Source: Alkalihalobacterium alkalinitrilicum
GTDB lineage: Bacteria > Bacillota > Bacilli > Bacillales > Bacillaceae_F
DNA length: 64,000 nt
NCBI RefSeq assembly: GCF_002019605.1
Contig: NZ_KV917368.1
Location: 1,276,997-1,340,996, forward strand
Direction: 5' to 3'
Shown here: piece by piece, positions 37,908-47,489 of the stretch
Layout of the letters: each line of letters begins with the position of its first letter
Numbering within the stretch: position 1 is the stretch's first letter
Notes under the pieces: model-generated
Told to the model about the DNA's origin: nothing
Seen by the model: the letters and a program-made list of their open reading frames with translations, nothing else
The model's database searches: none
Program-made: the position numbers and the translations under genes

Positions 37908-40900
37908 CTAAATTAAGCGAATAATGGTATCTTCTTTTAGCTCTTTGACGAGACGCTCCCGCAGTTGATCAAGTAAATTATCGATATCTTGTTCGTCCTC
38001 TACAGTTGTTGTACCACGAAGAACATTAGACATGCTAACATTAACCGTTTTTTTCACTTTATTGACGGTTTTTGCTCCTTCAGTAGTGGCTGTTTCCCCA
38101 GACGATGGTTTTCGAGTGATTGGCTGAATTTGTGCTCGTCGTTCCTCCTCATCGAGCGCATAAATTTCATTAAATGAACGTAGTTTTATTCGGTCACTTT
38201 CCTCTTTCATGGCGATCGCTTCGTAGAAGTTATTCACTCGTTCTAAACGAAGTTTTAAATCGTCAAACCTTTGTTTAATTTGAGGTAAAAGTTTGTCCTT
38301 AAACGATTTACTCGTAAGCTCTTGTAGTACTTTTTCATAGTCAATTTTTATGACTTCACGAACAGGTTCACATTCTTTTTCTAATAGTTCAGTGAACTTC
38401 TCTACAAACCCTTTAATCAAATTTGGTAATCGGTAAATATTTCCATATGGATTTGCTTGGAAAATAATCTTCTTCATCTCGACAATGGCTTTTGTGATTT
38501 CTTCATCAATAACATATGTTTGATTTTTCTCGAAGATTTCAATCTTTTCGATTGCATCGTCAAAAATCATTTGTTGTTCTTCAAAAAAGTGTTTAATATC
38601 TTTTCGATGATCAACGTAATCTAAAACGTCTTCTTTTAGTTGAAAAGCAGTTTTATACCATGTAAGTGTGTCGTTGATCGATATTAGTTCTTTAAATGTT
38701 TCTTCAGCTTGGAGTAAATGTTCTTTTCCTGGATAAGGTTTTTTCTCGTAACGATCGAGATACCTTTTGATGACCGTATCAAGCTCTTTTTCAAGCAAAG
38801 CATTAAACTGACTACGTAAACGGTCTTCATCTGCAGGTAATGCTGTCGTTGCCGTCAATTCTTTAGAAAGGTCTTTAATATTATTCAAATATTTTACAGG
38901 GGTCTTCTCCCGTTCTTTCACTAGTGTTCGTTCTACATACTCTCGTTTCGTCAAATAATTAATAAAGTCCTTATCTTGCAATTGTATTGATTGTTGGTTG
39001 ATTTGCAATTTTATATCTTGAGATTTAAATAGCTTAATGACACAAGCTACGCTATCGTATTCTAGCCAACCGTATGGAATATTTGAGAAGAATGTGATCA
39101 AAGACTTCATTGTTATTGGTATATTACGTTGACTGTTCCGTTTAATGTAAGCATGTACTTCTGTTAGTGCCAACCGATTTGGATCTTCTTCAATTAGCGA
39201 TAACTGTTCGTTTGAACTACTGACGAGTTCGTGCAAATCCTTTATGGAATCGGTATGCTCGGAAACTTGCTTAAGTTTATGATATAGAGATTCAATAAGG
39301 CTTTTGAAAGCTTCATTTAATCTTTCTTCTGGATGTTTAGATTTTACTTTTAAAGCTTGATTGTTTACATAAATATCAGCTTCTATTAATGCGTCTATTA
39401 AGAGTGTTTTTACTCGTTTCTTGCGTTCAGTCGATTCTCTTCTTTTTCTTAACTTAATTTCATCAATGGTTGAAGTTGTTGAGGTACCTCCAGCTTTTCT
39501 AAGGTATGCATCGATTTTTTTTGCTTGTTCCATTTCTTCAATAATAGCTGTATCAGATGGTAGCTTTATAATTAAATTATTCTCTCGAAGTGACATCGAT
39601 TTTAGTTCTGCCTCATTACTATCGTTCAGACCTTCAAAGTATGGAGTGATAACTTTTACGCCGAATTGATGTCCTTGTTGTCGTAAAGCGAGTTCATCAA
39701 TGTATGTGTTAAATGGAAAATGATATCGAGTTGAATATCGGAATTTCTTTTCATTATAAATATCTTCAAAAATCAAAATACCAATTTCTCGGATGGTTTC
39801 AGATGAATCGATATGAATACTATTAATTTCTCGATTCACATCTTGTTCATCATTTGTTAGAAAAATATATTCTTCGCCGTTTTTTAAAATTAATGTTTCA
39901 CGGATAAGTCTCTGCAATGAACTTTGAATAATTTTCGTTTGCTCTACTTTGTCTTCATCAATTTCATGAACGAGTAATGTAGCTAAATTTTCGATATTTG
40001 CTGGCATTTCCTTTACGTACTTAACTAAAAATAATAATTTTAAAACTTCGATATCTTTTTCATTTAATCGACTATTTTGCTTAGCTTGAATAATAACAGA
40101 TCGAACACTAGCATCTAGAAATGCTTCAATCGTTTCATAAAAAGCAGAAAACGGCACAAATGTACCTATTTCTTTGGAAGCATAGGCAATCGCCGATTCC
40201 TGAAAAGCACTTAATAGAGAACGTTCTCCTTCTGATAAACTTTTTCCAGCAGCCCCGTGAACTCGGACACCTGTGAAGACTTTTTGTAGCAACTGAAATT
40301 GGTAAGGAACGAATGGGTATACATCGATAAAATCTTCTTCATCCGCAAACGATTTCATCTCAGGCGTATCTTTGAACGTGATCAAATTATTAATTATTGA
40401 CCGTTTATTTGGATATAACAGTTGTAAAGTTTCTTTTGCTGTATCGTTTTTTTCTAAAATACGTTTACGAATTACTTCATCAACATTGGCGCTTGATAAA
40501 CTTAATCTTGTGTTAAATCGACCTTGAATTTTAGAAAAATCATCACCTTTTACTTTTGTAATTGAATCGATTTCTTGTTGACTCGTGACCATAACCCAAC
40601 ATTTTCCACCACAATAAATACCTAATTGTTCGACAACAGTTTGTAAATTCAGCATCAGATGCGTATCGTCTCCGATGTATTGTCCCATTTCATCAACGAG
40701 AAATAATACATGGTGGTTTTCATCTTTACTATCGATATATTCGTTAATTCTTTGAGCGAATTTTTCAATACTTAAGCTATAATTGTCCTCTGCTTTGTTG
40801 TACCAATTCCTTGCAGCTTTTTCACTCATTTTTGATGTTTCAGCTAGTGCTTCAACGATTGAATCTTCTTCATAATAAAAATCCTCACGTGAATCTTCCC

Positions 40901-41477
40901 AAGTAGAACCTGAAACCTTTTGAAAAGCTTCTTTAAATGAATTATAAACTCCCTCTTTAGCTAATTGTCGTTCTAAATCAGCTACCCAAGGGATTGAACC
41001 ACAAAAGCCTTGCATTTCGTTAAAAGCTTTGTTAAATACTCGTAAGATTGAGTCTTTATGTAATTTAGAGTCAGAATCAGACTTTGCATCTATATTAAAA
41101 AGAATAACATCGGTCGTAACGTTAGCCGCTTTTTTCATATTTTCTAAAATTGTTCGATCGTTAATTTTATCTTCAAAAAAACCAACAGCTCTTTTACCTT
41201 TTACTTCTTTATTTGCAAGAATGTAAGATAAAATTTTAAGGAAATGCGACTTACCTGAACCAAAGAAACCTGAAATCCACACTCCCATTTTATCAGTATG
41301 TGCGAGAACGCCTTTTTGATAAGATTCAAAAAAGTCATGAAAATGTTCGGTTAGTTCATTTGTGACTACGTATTCATCCAACTCTTGATAAATATTTGTT
41401 TCATCATCTTGACCAACTTTAATTACACCTTTTATATCACGATCAATTGGCTTTTGAAACATTTCTTTTATATTCAT
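37908..41477 (-). CDS. brxC: BREX ATPase BrxC
   Basis: A large AAA+-like P-loop protein of 1189 residues, the central ATPase of type 1 BREX. Walker A is GFFGSGKSHF (residues 70-79) and the Walker B-like strand is HHVLFLVDEMGQYIGDD (near 250). The N-terminus MNIKEMFQKPIDRDIKGVIK is typical of BrxC. The second half is helical and rich in charged coiled-coil stretches. GGGGGA before ATG 41477. It follows brxB by 18 bases. The last 60 residues contain a low-complexity T/V/K linker. Confidence 0.94.
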   Translation of the reverse strand: MNIKEMFQKPIDRDIKGVIKVGQDDETNIYQELDEYVVTNELTEHFHDFFESYQKGVLAHTDKMGVWISGFFGSGKSHFLKILSYILANKEVKGKRAVGFFEDKINDRTILENMKKAANVTTDVILFNIDAKSDSDSKLHKDSILRVFNKAFNEMQGFCGSIPWVADLERQLAKEGVYNSFKEAFQKVSGSTWEDSREDFYYEEDSIVEALAETSKMSEKAARNWYNKAEDNYSLSIEKFAQRINEYIDSKDENHHVLFLVDEMGQYIGDDTHLMLNLQTVVEQLGIYCGGKCWVMVTSQQEIDSITKVKGDDFSKIQGRFNTRLSLSSANVDEVIRKRILEKNDTAKETLQLLYPNKRSIINNLITFKDTPEMKSFADEEDFIDVYPFVPYQFQLLQKVFTGVRVHGAAGKSLSEGERSLLSAFQESAIAYASKEIGTFVPFSAFYETIEAFLDASVRSVIIQAKQNSRLNEKDIEVLKLLFLVKYVKEMPANIENLATLLVHEIDEDKVEQTKIIQSSLQRLIRETLILKNGEEYIFLTNDEQDVNREINSIHIDSSETIREIGILIFEDIYNEKKFRYSTRYHFPFNTYIDELALRQQGHQFGVKVITPYFEGLNDSNEAELKSMSLRENNLIIKLPSDTAIIEEMEQAKKIDAYLRKAGGTSTTSTIDEIKLRKRRESTERKKRVKTLLIDALIEADIYVNNQALKVKSKHPEERLNEAFKSLIESLYHKLKQVSEHTDSIKDLHELVSSSNEQLSLIEEDPNRLALTEVHAYIKRNSQRNIPITMKSLITFFSNIPYGWLEYDSVACVIKLFKSQDIKLQINQQSIQLQDKDFINYLTKREYVERTLVKEREKTPVKYLNNIKDLSKELTATTALPADEDRLRSQFNALLEKELDTVIKRYLDRYEKKPYPGKEHLLQAEETFKELISINDTLTWYKTAFQLKEDVLDYVDHRKDIKHFFEEQQMIFDDAIEKIEIFEKNQTYVIDEEITKAIVEMKKIIFQANPYGNIYRLPNLIKGFVEKFTELLEKECEPVREVIKIDYEKVLQELTSKSFKDKLLPQIKQRFDDLKLRLERVNNFYEAIAMKEESDRIKLRSFNEIYALDEEERRAQIQPITRKPSSGETATTEGAKTVNKVKKTVNVSMSNVLRGTTTVEDEQDIDNLLDQLRERLVKELKEDTIIRLI

Positions 41478-41495
41478 GGGAATCCCCCTGTATCC

Positions 41496-42077
41496 TTAGT
41501 TTTCTATTAATTGAAACGCACGATAATAGTTATCATCTTTAATTTCGTTAAACAAAACTAGCTCTAAACCGTCATAAGAACCTGGAAAAAACATGACAAC
41601 AGGAACGTGATCAATGACACCATGTAAATTATTGAGAATTGAATGTGAACGAATGACCGGATAGGCTTTGCCGATTCCCGTTAGAAATACAATATCATGT
41701 TCTTGCACTCGATCAGAAATGTACTGAACGACCATGTCATTATTTAATGTAAGCCGTAGCGCTTTTTTTGTAGCATTTATAACAAATTCACTTCCTTTTT
41801 TTGCTTCTAATGCAAAGTTTTTTTGCAAATATCCTTTTTCTGATAAAATTTCTAATATAACTTCATAAAGGTCAAACTCTCGGATGTGTATACCAGTGTT
41901 ATTATTATTGATCCGTTTTTTTATAAACGTAATATGCTCCCTAACTAGAAGTTCATATTTAGGGTTGTAGTCAAAAATATGAAATCCAATTTCATTTCCT
42001 AATCCTTTGTTTTGTAAAAAAGTAGGATCAGTGATTTTCGGAATAATCATGTCAAGTCGTTCGTGAATTGTCGGCAT
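41496..42077 (-). CDS. brxB: BREX protein BrxB (DUF1788)
   Basis: 193 residues of the DUF1788 family. The segments DIVFLTGIGKAYPVIRSHSI and VPVVMFFPGSYDGLELVLFN near the C-terminus are characteristic. It is a small core component needed in type 1 BREX, with unknown chemistry. Its ATG overlaps the brxA stop by one base (TAATG), which points to translational coupling. Confidence 0.92.
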   Translation of the reverse strand: MPTIHERLDMIIPKITDPTFLQNKGLGNEIGFHIFDYNPKYELLVREHITFIKKRINNNNTGIHIREFDLYEVILEILSEKGYLQKNFALEAKKGSEFVINATKKALRLTLNNDMVVQYISDRVQEHDIVFLTGIGKAYPVIRSHSILNNLHGVIDHVPVVMFFPGSYDGLELVLFNEIKDDNYYRAFQLIEN

Positions 42078-42679
42078 TACTTTACCCCCATCGCTTGTAA
42101 ATAAATCGTATCCCCTTTATTTTCGATATGACTTTTGATTTCTGGGTCAAGGATCGGAAGGAGGATTTCACGATCTCCTTTTTTATTTTTCAACAAACCT
42201 GCTTCAAATAGTATTCGAATATATACTTGTTGTAGTTTATAAAATGTATAATCTTTCCATTTCGCAATCACTTCACTTTGTTTCGCTTTCGTTTCAAAAA
42301 AGAGGTTAAAGTCTTTATCCATTAACACCATATCTCCAAACAGTACTTTGTCTTTAAACACTTCGTTCATAAATTCAAAAAATAAGCGGTCAGTTTTTAT
42401 AACCGTATACAAGGCAATAACTTTACTTGACTCGAGATCTGAATCGATCATCGCCTCCATTAAATAAGGATCTAATAAATGAATTCTTTGAATTACTGTT
42501 GCGGCAATTTCCTTTTTTCGGCTCTCTGAGTTTACTTGAAATAAATTTTCTTTTGTTGCTCGTTCTTTTAGCTCAACTTCGCTAATCCCACTTATATAAA
42601 GTGATACAGCCTTTTTTAAATATAAATACATATAATCTCTAGATTTAATTGTTGTACTATATTTTAATCCATTTACCAT
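42077..42679 (-). CDS. brxA: BREX protein BrxA (DUF1819)
   Basis: 200 residues of the DUF1819 (BrxA) family, a small helical DNA-binding protein that heads type 1 BREX operons. Recognisable are STTIKSRDYMYLYLKKAVSL at the start, KVIALYTVIKTDRLFFEFM in the middle and KWKDYTFYKLQQVYIRILFE further on. ATG 42679 has a moderate site (GAAGGA) upstream. First gene of the operon, 40 bases after the predicted -10 box. Confidence 0.92.
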   Translation of the reverse strand: MVNGLKYSTTIKSRDYMYLYLKKAVSLYISGISEVELKERATKENLFQVNSESRKKEIAATVIQRIHLLDPYLMEAMIDSDLESSKVIALYTVIKTDRLFFEFMNEVFKDKVLFGDMVLMDKDFNLFFETKAKQSEVIAKWKDYTFYKLQQVYIRILFEAGLLKNKKGDREILLPILDPEIKSHIENKGDTIYLQAMGVK

Positions 42680-42708
42680 ATATAACCAATCCTTCGGGCC
42701 AAAATTTT

Positions 42709-42747
42709 GTGTAGTTTCATTCTACACTTAAACATAAATATGGTAAA
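42709..42747 (-). promoter_or_regulatory. predicted BREX promoter with overlapping inverted repeat
   Basis: On the minus strand: -35 TTTACC (42747-42742), 17-base spacer, -10 TAGAAT (42724-42719), 40 bases before the brxA start. GTGTAG (42709-42714) and CTACAC (42722-42727) form an inverted repeat with a 7-base gap covering the -10 box, a likely repressor site. A second inverted repeat, GGACA-5-TGTCC, lies at 42809-42823 nearer the divergent gene. Confidence 0.5.
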
Positions 42748-42907
42748 CGTCAAAGGCGAATTTTGTCGGTAAAACTTACAACATAGAATGAGTATAGCGA
42801 TATTGATAGGACAAATTATGTCCATCTCATATTACTATTATTAAATAACTGAAAAATAATTCTGAATAGTATATAATTACCTTGATTAGTTAATAAAGGA
42901 GGACGCT

Positions 42908-44209
42908 ATGACAGTTTCCGCAAAAACGATAGCATTAACAGAAAAAGTTAAGGTGAATGAGGGTTCACACATTTTGTATTTTTATCAGTCTGAGGAACGC
43001 TATTTAGAGAATCTTTCTTCATTTATAATCACGGCGACCATACTAAATCAACATGCTATTGTCATTGAAACACCGGCCCGTTACAAAGCAGTTAAACAAA
43101 AATTATTAGAGCATATAACTGAAAGTGAGATAGAAAATTTCGTTCATTATGTTAATAACTATGAATTTTATCGGCAATATGAAGATTTTAGGTTTAATCG
43201 TGTACTTGAAAACTTTAAACATACAGTTCAGCCTTTTGTAGACGGTGATCTGTGTGTTCGTGTTTGGGGTCTTGTTGATTGGCAAGATCAACCGAATATA
43301 ATGGAAAAATTACATAACATATGAATGTGAATGTGATCTTACAGTGAGTGAAATTGGTTTTGTTACCGTCTGTTGTTATAACGGAAATAAAGTTCCCGCG
43401 TATATCTTTACAGAAATGATGAGAAGTCACCCTTATTTGATGACAGATAAGGAACTTGTAAAGTCAGTTCTTTATAACCAAACCGAAGAAACGGTGTTCC
43501 CTTCTTTAGCTACGCAACGAAAAATAGAATCAGATCTGGATTTCTATAAACAAAAACTAGAATTTATTCATGTAGTAGCCCATGAAGTGCGTAATCCATT
43601 AACGTCATCAAATCTTTTGCCACCATATTAAAATCAGAATCTACGGAACCCGACGTTCAAGCAAGGTTAAGTTTAATAGAAGACTATTCTACAGCGATTG
43701 ATCATGAAATTCACCATATTATCCAAACTGAACAAATGTTAACTATAGATACGTTTTGGAAGAAAAAACTAATTAAAGTGGTGCCTTTACTAGAAGAAGT
43801 ATATACAGTGATGACTGTTAAAGCTAGAACACAAAATATCATTCTGAAATCAGATATACGTGTTCCTAGTAACACAATAATTAATGGAAACAAAATGGGA
43901 TTCAAGTTAATTATTTCGAATTTATTGAGCAACGCGATCAAATATAGCACTGAAAATAAACCTGTGTTTCTAAATAGTTATATACAAGGAAAAAAGCTTA
44001 TTATTGATATTATTGACCAAGGTATTGGGATGTCACCTGAAGAGGTGGAAAAGCTCTTTCAAAAATATCAGAAATTAAATGATGAAATAGCACGACAAGG
44101 TATTGGGCTGTTTAGGGTTTATAAGCTTGTAAAGCATTTTGACGGAGAAATTCACGTAGAAAGTGAATTAGGCGTAGGAACGACTGTTAGAGTTATTTTC
44201 CCATTGTAG
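42908..44209 (+). pseudogene. MEDS-domain sensor histidine kinase, two frameshifts
   Basis: Divergent from the BREX operon. The conceptual protein of about 433 residues has an N-terminal MEDS sensory domain (SHILYFYQSEERYLENLSSF; later GFVTVCCYNGNKVPAYIFTE and RSHPYLM). A HisKA domain (VAHEVRNPLTS then IKSFATILKS) and a HATPase domain (NLLSNAIKYS, DQGIGMSPEEV, GVGTTVRVIF) follow. One extra base near 43314-43322 shifts the frame and gives a stop at 43324. One missing base at about 43606 restores it after another stop. The two changes cancel, so only about 95 codons are out of frame. GGAGGACGCT precedes ATG 42908. A sequencing error is possible. If intact, it is a plausible signal input next to the defence operon. 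Confidence 0.75.
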
Positions 44210-44265
44210 GAATATGGTCAAATTAGATAAATTTCCTATTAATTTTGTGATTGCAAAATTAATAA

Positions 44266-44367
44266 AGTGAAACTTCCATCAGTGAGGTTTTTTCTCTTCC
44301 ACTTATCTGCTTTGATTCCTCGAAGTTTTGAAGTGGGGGGTATTACTGCCAGTTTTCGCGTGATAAA
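44266..44367 (+). repeat. dispersed structured repeat, copy 6 (alternative middle)
   Basis: Starts AGTGAAACTTCCATCAGTGA and ends TATTACTGCCAGTTTTCGCG then TGATAAA. The middle is a different block, ATTCCTCGAAGTTTTGAAGT then GGGGGG, also seen in the copy at 62402. The ACACGATGTGG block is missing. Confidence 0.8.
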
Positions 44368-44370
44368 TTG

Positions 44371-44408
44371 AAAGCGCATAAATTCCGTATAGGAGTTCAA
44401 TGCGCTTT
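44371..44408 (-). terminator. terminator of the MATE gene
   Basis: AAAGCGCA (44371-44378) pairs with TGCGCTTT (44401-44408), 16 bases past the stop at 44424. Confidence 0.7.
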
Positions 44409-44423
44409 TATCGTGATTCGTAT

Positions 44424-45830
44424 TTACATACTCGAGTGAGTTGGTTCTTTATAATCAATAGACTTACTTTTACTTTCATCAGTCTCACCTTTTAGGAACG
44501 TTTTTCGATGACGATACAACAAATAGAATGCTAATACAAAAGAAAAGAAATCGGCAATTGGAAAGGCTAACCAAACCCCTGTCGTCCCAAAAAAGTGCGG
44601 TAAAATTAATACGAGCGGAATTAAGAAAATAAACTGACGTGATAATGATAAAATTAACGCAAGTTTAGCTTTCCCTAATGCTTGATATAAACCGCTACTA
44701 ATAATTTGAATTCCTATCAAAAAGACGGCAGCAAACATGACTCTCATTGAGTCTGCCCCTGCTTCAATAACAGCAGCATCTGATGTGAAAATAGACATTA
44801 AAAATGCTGGGAACATCATAACGATAAGAAAAACACCGAACGAGATCACAGTAACAATTTTCAGGCTTAGCAATACGGTTTGGCGAAGTCGTGCGAAATT
44901 GTTAGCCCCGTAATTATAACCAACAATCGGTTGCATCCCTTGCATCACTCCAGCCATTGGCATAAACGACATCATAATAATTCGCTGAATAATTCCGAAT
45001 ACACCAACATAAAACTCCCCACCATAGCGGATGAGCATCACGTTTATAGCAATCATCATGACACTACCAGCTGCTTGTTGAACAAACGCGGGAAGTCCGA
45101 CTAATATTATCTCTTTTACTAGTTTTAATTTTAATTTAAAATCAGCAATCTTTAATGATAATGTGCTGTTACCTGAAATAAAATATTGAATGACCATTGC
45201 ACTAGCAATAGCTTGTGAAATGACTGTGGCATATGCAGCCCCTTTAACACCCATATTTAAACCAAAAATAAAAACCGCGTCAAGGATGATGTTAAGTACA
45301 GATGGTATAATCATAGCCATCATCGCAAACCGAGCATTTCCCTCTGATCGAATGATACTATTGGTTGCAAACGAAAACGTAAAAAAGAGCGTTGCTAATA
45401 AGATGGGAAACATATAATCGATTGCATATGGTAAAATATCAGGCGTTGCACCAAATAGAATTAACACAGGTTCTAAAAAAGTAAAAGCTCCAATTACCCC
45501 GACCACACTTAATAGAATGATGATGGTAAGGACATTACCAAACACTTGGTTCGCTTCTTTTTCATTTTTCTCCCCTAGTCTTCGTGAAATAACAGAAGCT
45601 CCACCAATACCCATTGCTGCTGATATGGCCATCATAATCATCATTAAGGGGAATGAAATCGTAACTCCAGCAACCGCTGAAATCCCAACCCCGTACGAAA
45701 TAAAAATTGTATCTATGACATTGTATAGAGCCATTACGACCATTCCAATGATCGCTGGAATAGATAAACTTCTTAATAACTTTGGTATCGGTTCTGTTCC
45801 AAGGCGTTCACTTTGAAATTTTTGCTTCAT
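44424..45830 (-). CDS. MATE-family multidrug efflux transporter
   Basis: A membrane antiporter of 468 residues with twelve helices in two MatE repeats, of the NorM/MepA type. It should expel cationic drugs or dyes using Na+ or H+. The N-terminus LRSLSIPAIIGMVVMALYNV (first repeat) and LVKEIILVGLPAFVQQAAGS (second repeat) are typical; GYNYGANNFARLRQT is the conserved inter-helix loop. ATG 45830 has AAGAAGG upstream. It follows the marR-type gene by 30 bases in the same operon and is presumably controlled by it, as in mepRA. Confidence 0.9.
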   Translation of the reverse strand: MKQKFQSERLGTEPIPKLLRSLSIPAIIGMVVMALYNVIDTIFISYGVGISAVAGVTISFPLMMIMMAISAAMGIGGASVISRRLGEKNEKEANQVFGNVLTIIILLSVVGVIGAFTFLEPVLILFGATPDILPYAIDYMFPILLATLFFTFSFATNSIIRSEGNARFAMMAMIIPSVLNIILDAVFIFGLNMGVKGAAYATVISQAIASAMVIQYFISGNSTLSLKIADFKLKLKLVKEIILVGLPAFVQQAAGSVMMIAINVMLIRYGGEFYVGVFGIIQRIIMMSFMPMAGVMQGMQPIVGYNYGANNFARLRQTVLLSLKIVTVISFGVFLIVMMFPAFLMSIFTSDAAVIEAGADSMRVMFAAVFLIGIQIISSGLYQALGKAKLALILSLSRQFIFLIPLVLILPHFFGTTGVWLAFPIADFFSFVLAFYLLYRHRKTFLKGETDESKSKSIDYKEPTHSSM

Positions 45831-45860
45831 GTTGTTGTACCTTCTTTCTATTAAACTCTA

Positions 45861-46289
45861 TTATTGCTTTAAATTATCGGCTATTTTCTTTAACCATAGA
45901 ATAAGGATTTGCTGTTCTTCTTTTGAGAGGCCTATTAAGAGTTTTTCTTCCACTTGACCAATACCGTTCCATAATTCTTTTTCTAGCAACCTACCTTTTT
46001 CAGTTAATAGGATGGTTTTGCTCCGTCGATCGTTTTGATTATCTTCTTTTTCAATGAGTCCTTTTTTTAACATCGAGTCTATTATGCCATTCATCGTTGG
46101 CGCTTTAATGAAGAGACTTTTTTGAAGTTCTGCTTGGAGTTGCTCTCCCTTAGCATGTAATAAATGGATTACTTTAGCTTGGGCGACTGTTAATCCAAAT
46201 TCACTTAATTTTTCATTATATAAATTTTGCATTAGGTGACCAACAATTCCAATATGATAACCGACTCTTTCCTCCAAATTGTGTTCCAC
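45861..46289 (-). CDS. MarR-family transcriptional regulator
   Basis: A 142-residue winged-helix repressor. The recognition region is AELQKSLFIKAPTMNGIIDS and the wing is KEDNQNDRRSKTILLTEKG, with the DxRSK/R motif of MarR proteins. The start is GTG, served by AGGGGG eight bases upstream. It probably represses itself and the MATE pump and is released by a drug-like ligand. A palindrome suitable as its operator lies upstream. Confidence 0.9.
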   Translation of the reverse strand: MEHNLEERVGYHIGIVGHLMQNLYNEKLSEFGLTVAQAKVIHLLHAKGEQLQAELQKSLFIKAPTMNGIIDSMLKKGLIEKEDNQNDRRSKTILLTEKGRLLEKELWNGIGQVEEKLLIGLSKEEQQILILWLKKIADNLKQ

Positions 46290-46377
46290 TTCATTAGCCC
46301 CCTAACTAATACTATTACGCTATTTTATAAGATAATTAAGGGTTTCACAATACATATCGATTGATTTCCAGAAAAAT

Positions 46378-46393
46378 AGTTAGTATCCTAACT
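46378..46393. promoter_or_regulatory. candidate MarR operator
   Basis: AGTTAGTATCCTAACT is a near-perfect 16-bp palindrome (AGTTAG-4-CTAACT), 89 bases upstream of the MarR-type start. Its form and position fit a MarR/MepR operator. Confidence 0.6.
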
Positions 46394-46487
46394 TTTCGAT
46401 TTGTAAAATAGTTACGTTAATACTGCTTTATTTGACGTAAATTTGAATAAAAAAGTTTCTTTTTTAAAATGGGGTTTAAATCAACAA

Positions 46488-46522
46488 AACAGCCTTACCA
46501 CTGACAAAAGGTAAGGCTGTCT
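46488..46522 (-). terminator. terminator of the HAD gene
   Basis: ACAGCCTTACC (about 46489-46499) pairs with GGTAAGGCTGT (46510-46520). On the minus strand the flank is TTTTGTTGATTT. Confidence 0.8.
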
Positions 46523-46565
46523 ACTTTTTATAAAATTCATATTAATTTGATTTTCGGTCACTACT

Positions 46566-47312
46566 TTACAGTGCCCATTTTCGAATAGCGACAGCTACAC
46601 CGTGTTCTACATTTGAGGTTGTAACCCAATCAGCAGCATTTTTTACAGATGGTTGAGCATTTCCCATGGCCACACCTATTCCAGCTTCTTTAATCATTGC
46701 CAAGTCATTAAGACTATCGCCCATCGAAAGTACATGGTCCATTGTTATACCTAACCGTTTACATACTTTTTCAATCGCTCTTGCTTTGTTTACCCCTGCA
46801 GCATTAATTTCAATGTTCGTTAAGCTAGAATTACTTACTTCAAGTTCTTTAATTTGTAGTAATTCATCTAAAATTACCTTTCTGATATTATCATCTTTTA
46901 CATCAAAGCCAAACTTCATCCATTCGTGTTCCGTAAATTCTTCAGGAAACTTTTCTTTCCAAACGTTACCTACTGATGCTGCCCAACAAAACGTATTATG
47001 TTGTTGCTTTAATTGCCACATATGCTTAATGTGTTCCACATCCAATATTTGTCTATCGATAAGCTTTCCGTTCTCATCCCATATTTCACTTCCATTTACT
47101 GTTATGAGATATGAGCTGAGGGATAGAGACTTAACTAACTCTTCACACGCCATGATTGTCCTTCCTGTACTTATAACAACGTGAATACCTTGAGCTTCAG
47201 CTTGTTTTATTGCTTTGCGATTTTCCATTGAAATTTCATGTTGATGATTTAACAACGTGCCATCCAAATCAATAGCTATTAATTTTATGTTTTTTTTCTT
47301 TACAATTTCCAT
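46566..47312 (-). CDS. Cof-type HAD-superfamily phosphatase
   Basis: A cytoplasmic sugar-phosphate or flavin-type phosphatase of 248 residues. HAD motif I is LIAIDLDGTLLNHQHEIS, motif II is VVISTGR, motif III is the lysine in NKARAIEKVC and motif IV is LSMGDSLNDLAMI, with a C2-type cap between II and III. GGAGAGGA before ATG 47312 favours it over GTG 47318. Substrate not readable. Single gene. Confidence 0.88.
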   Translation of the reverse strand: MEIVKKKNIKLIAIDLDGTLLNHQHEISMENRKAIKQAEAQGIHVVISTGRTIMACEELVKSLSLSSYLITVNGSEIWDENGKLIDRQILDVEHIKHMWQLKQQHNTFCWAASVGNVWKEKFPEEFTEHEWMKFGFDVKDDNIRKVILDELLQIKELEVSNSSLTNIEINAAGVNKARAIEKVCKRLGITMDHVLSMGDSLNDLAMIKEAGIGVAMGNAQPSVKNAADWVTTSNVEHGVAVAIRKWAL

Positions 47313-47489
47313 ATTCACTATCCTCTCCCATGGACTAAGAATTACTTTTATTCTAACAGATTTTTTGGAATAATTTACTTTGATCGTCTTATAGGGGCAT
47401 TTTAGAATCTTGGGTAAGATAATAAAAAGACGGCAGTTTACTCATTCAAAAGTTATGATTTGCTGTGTTTTCATTTAGGAGGATTAATG

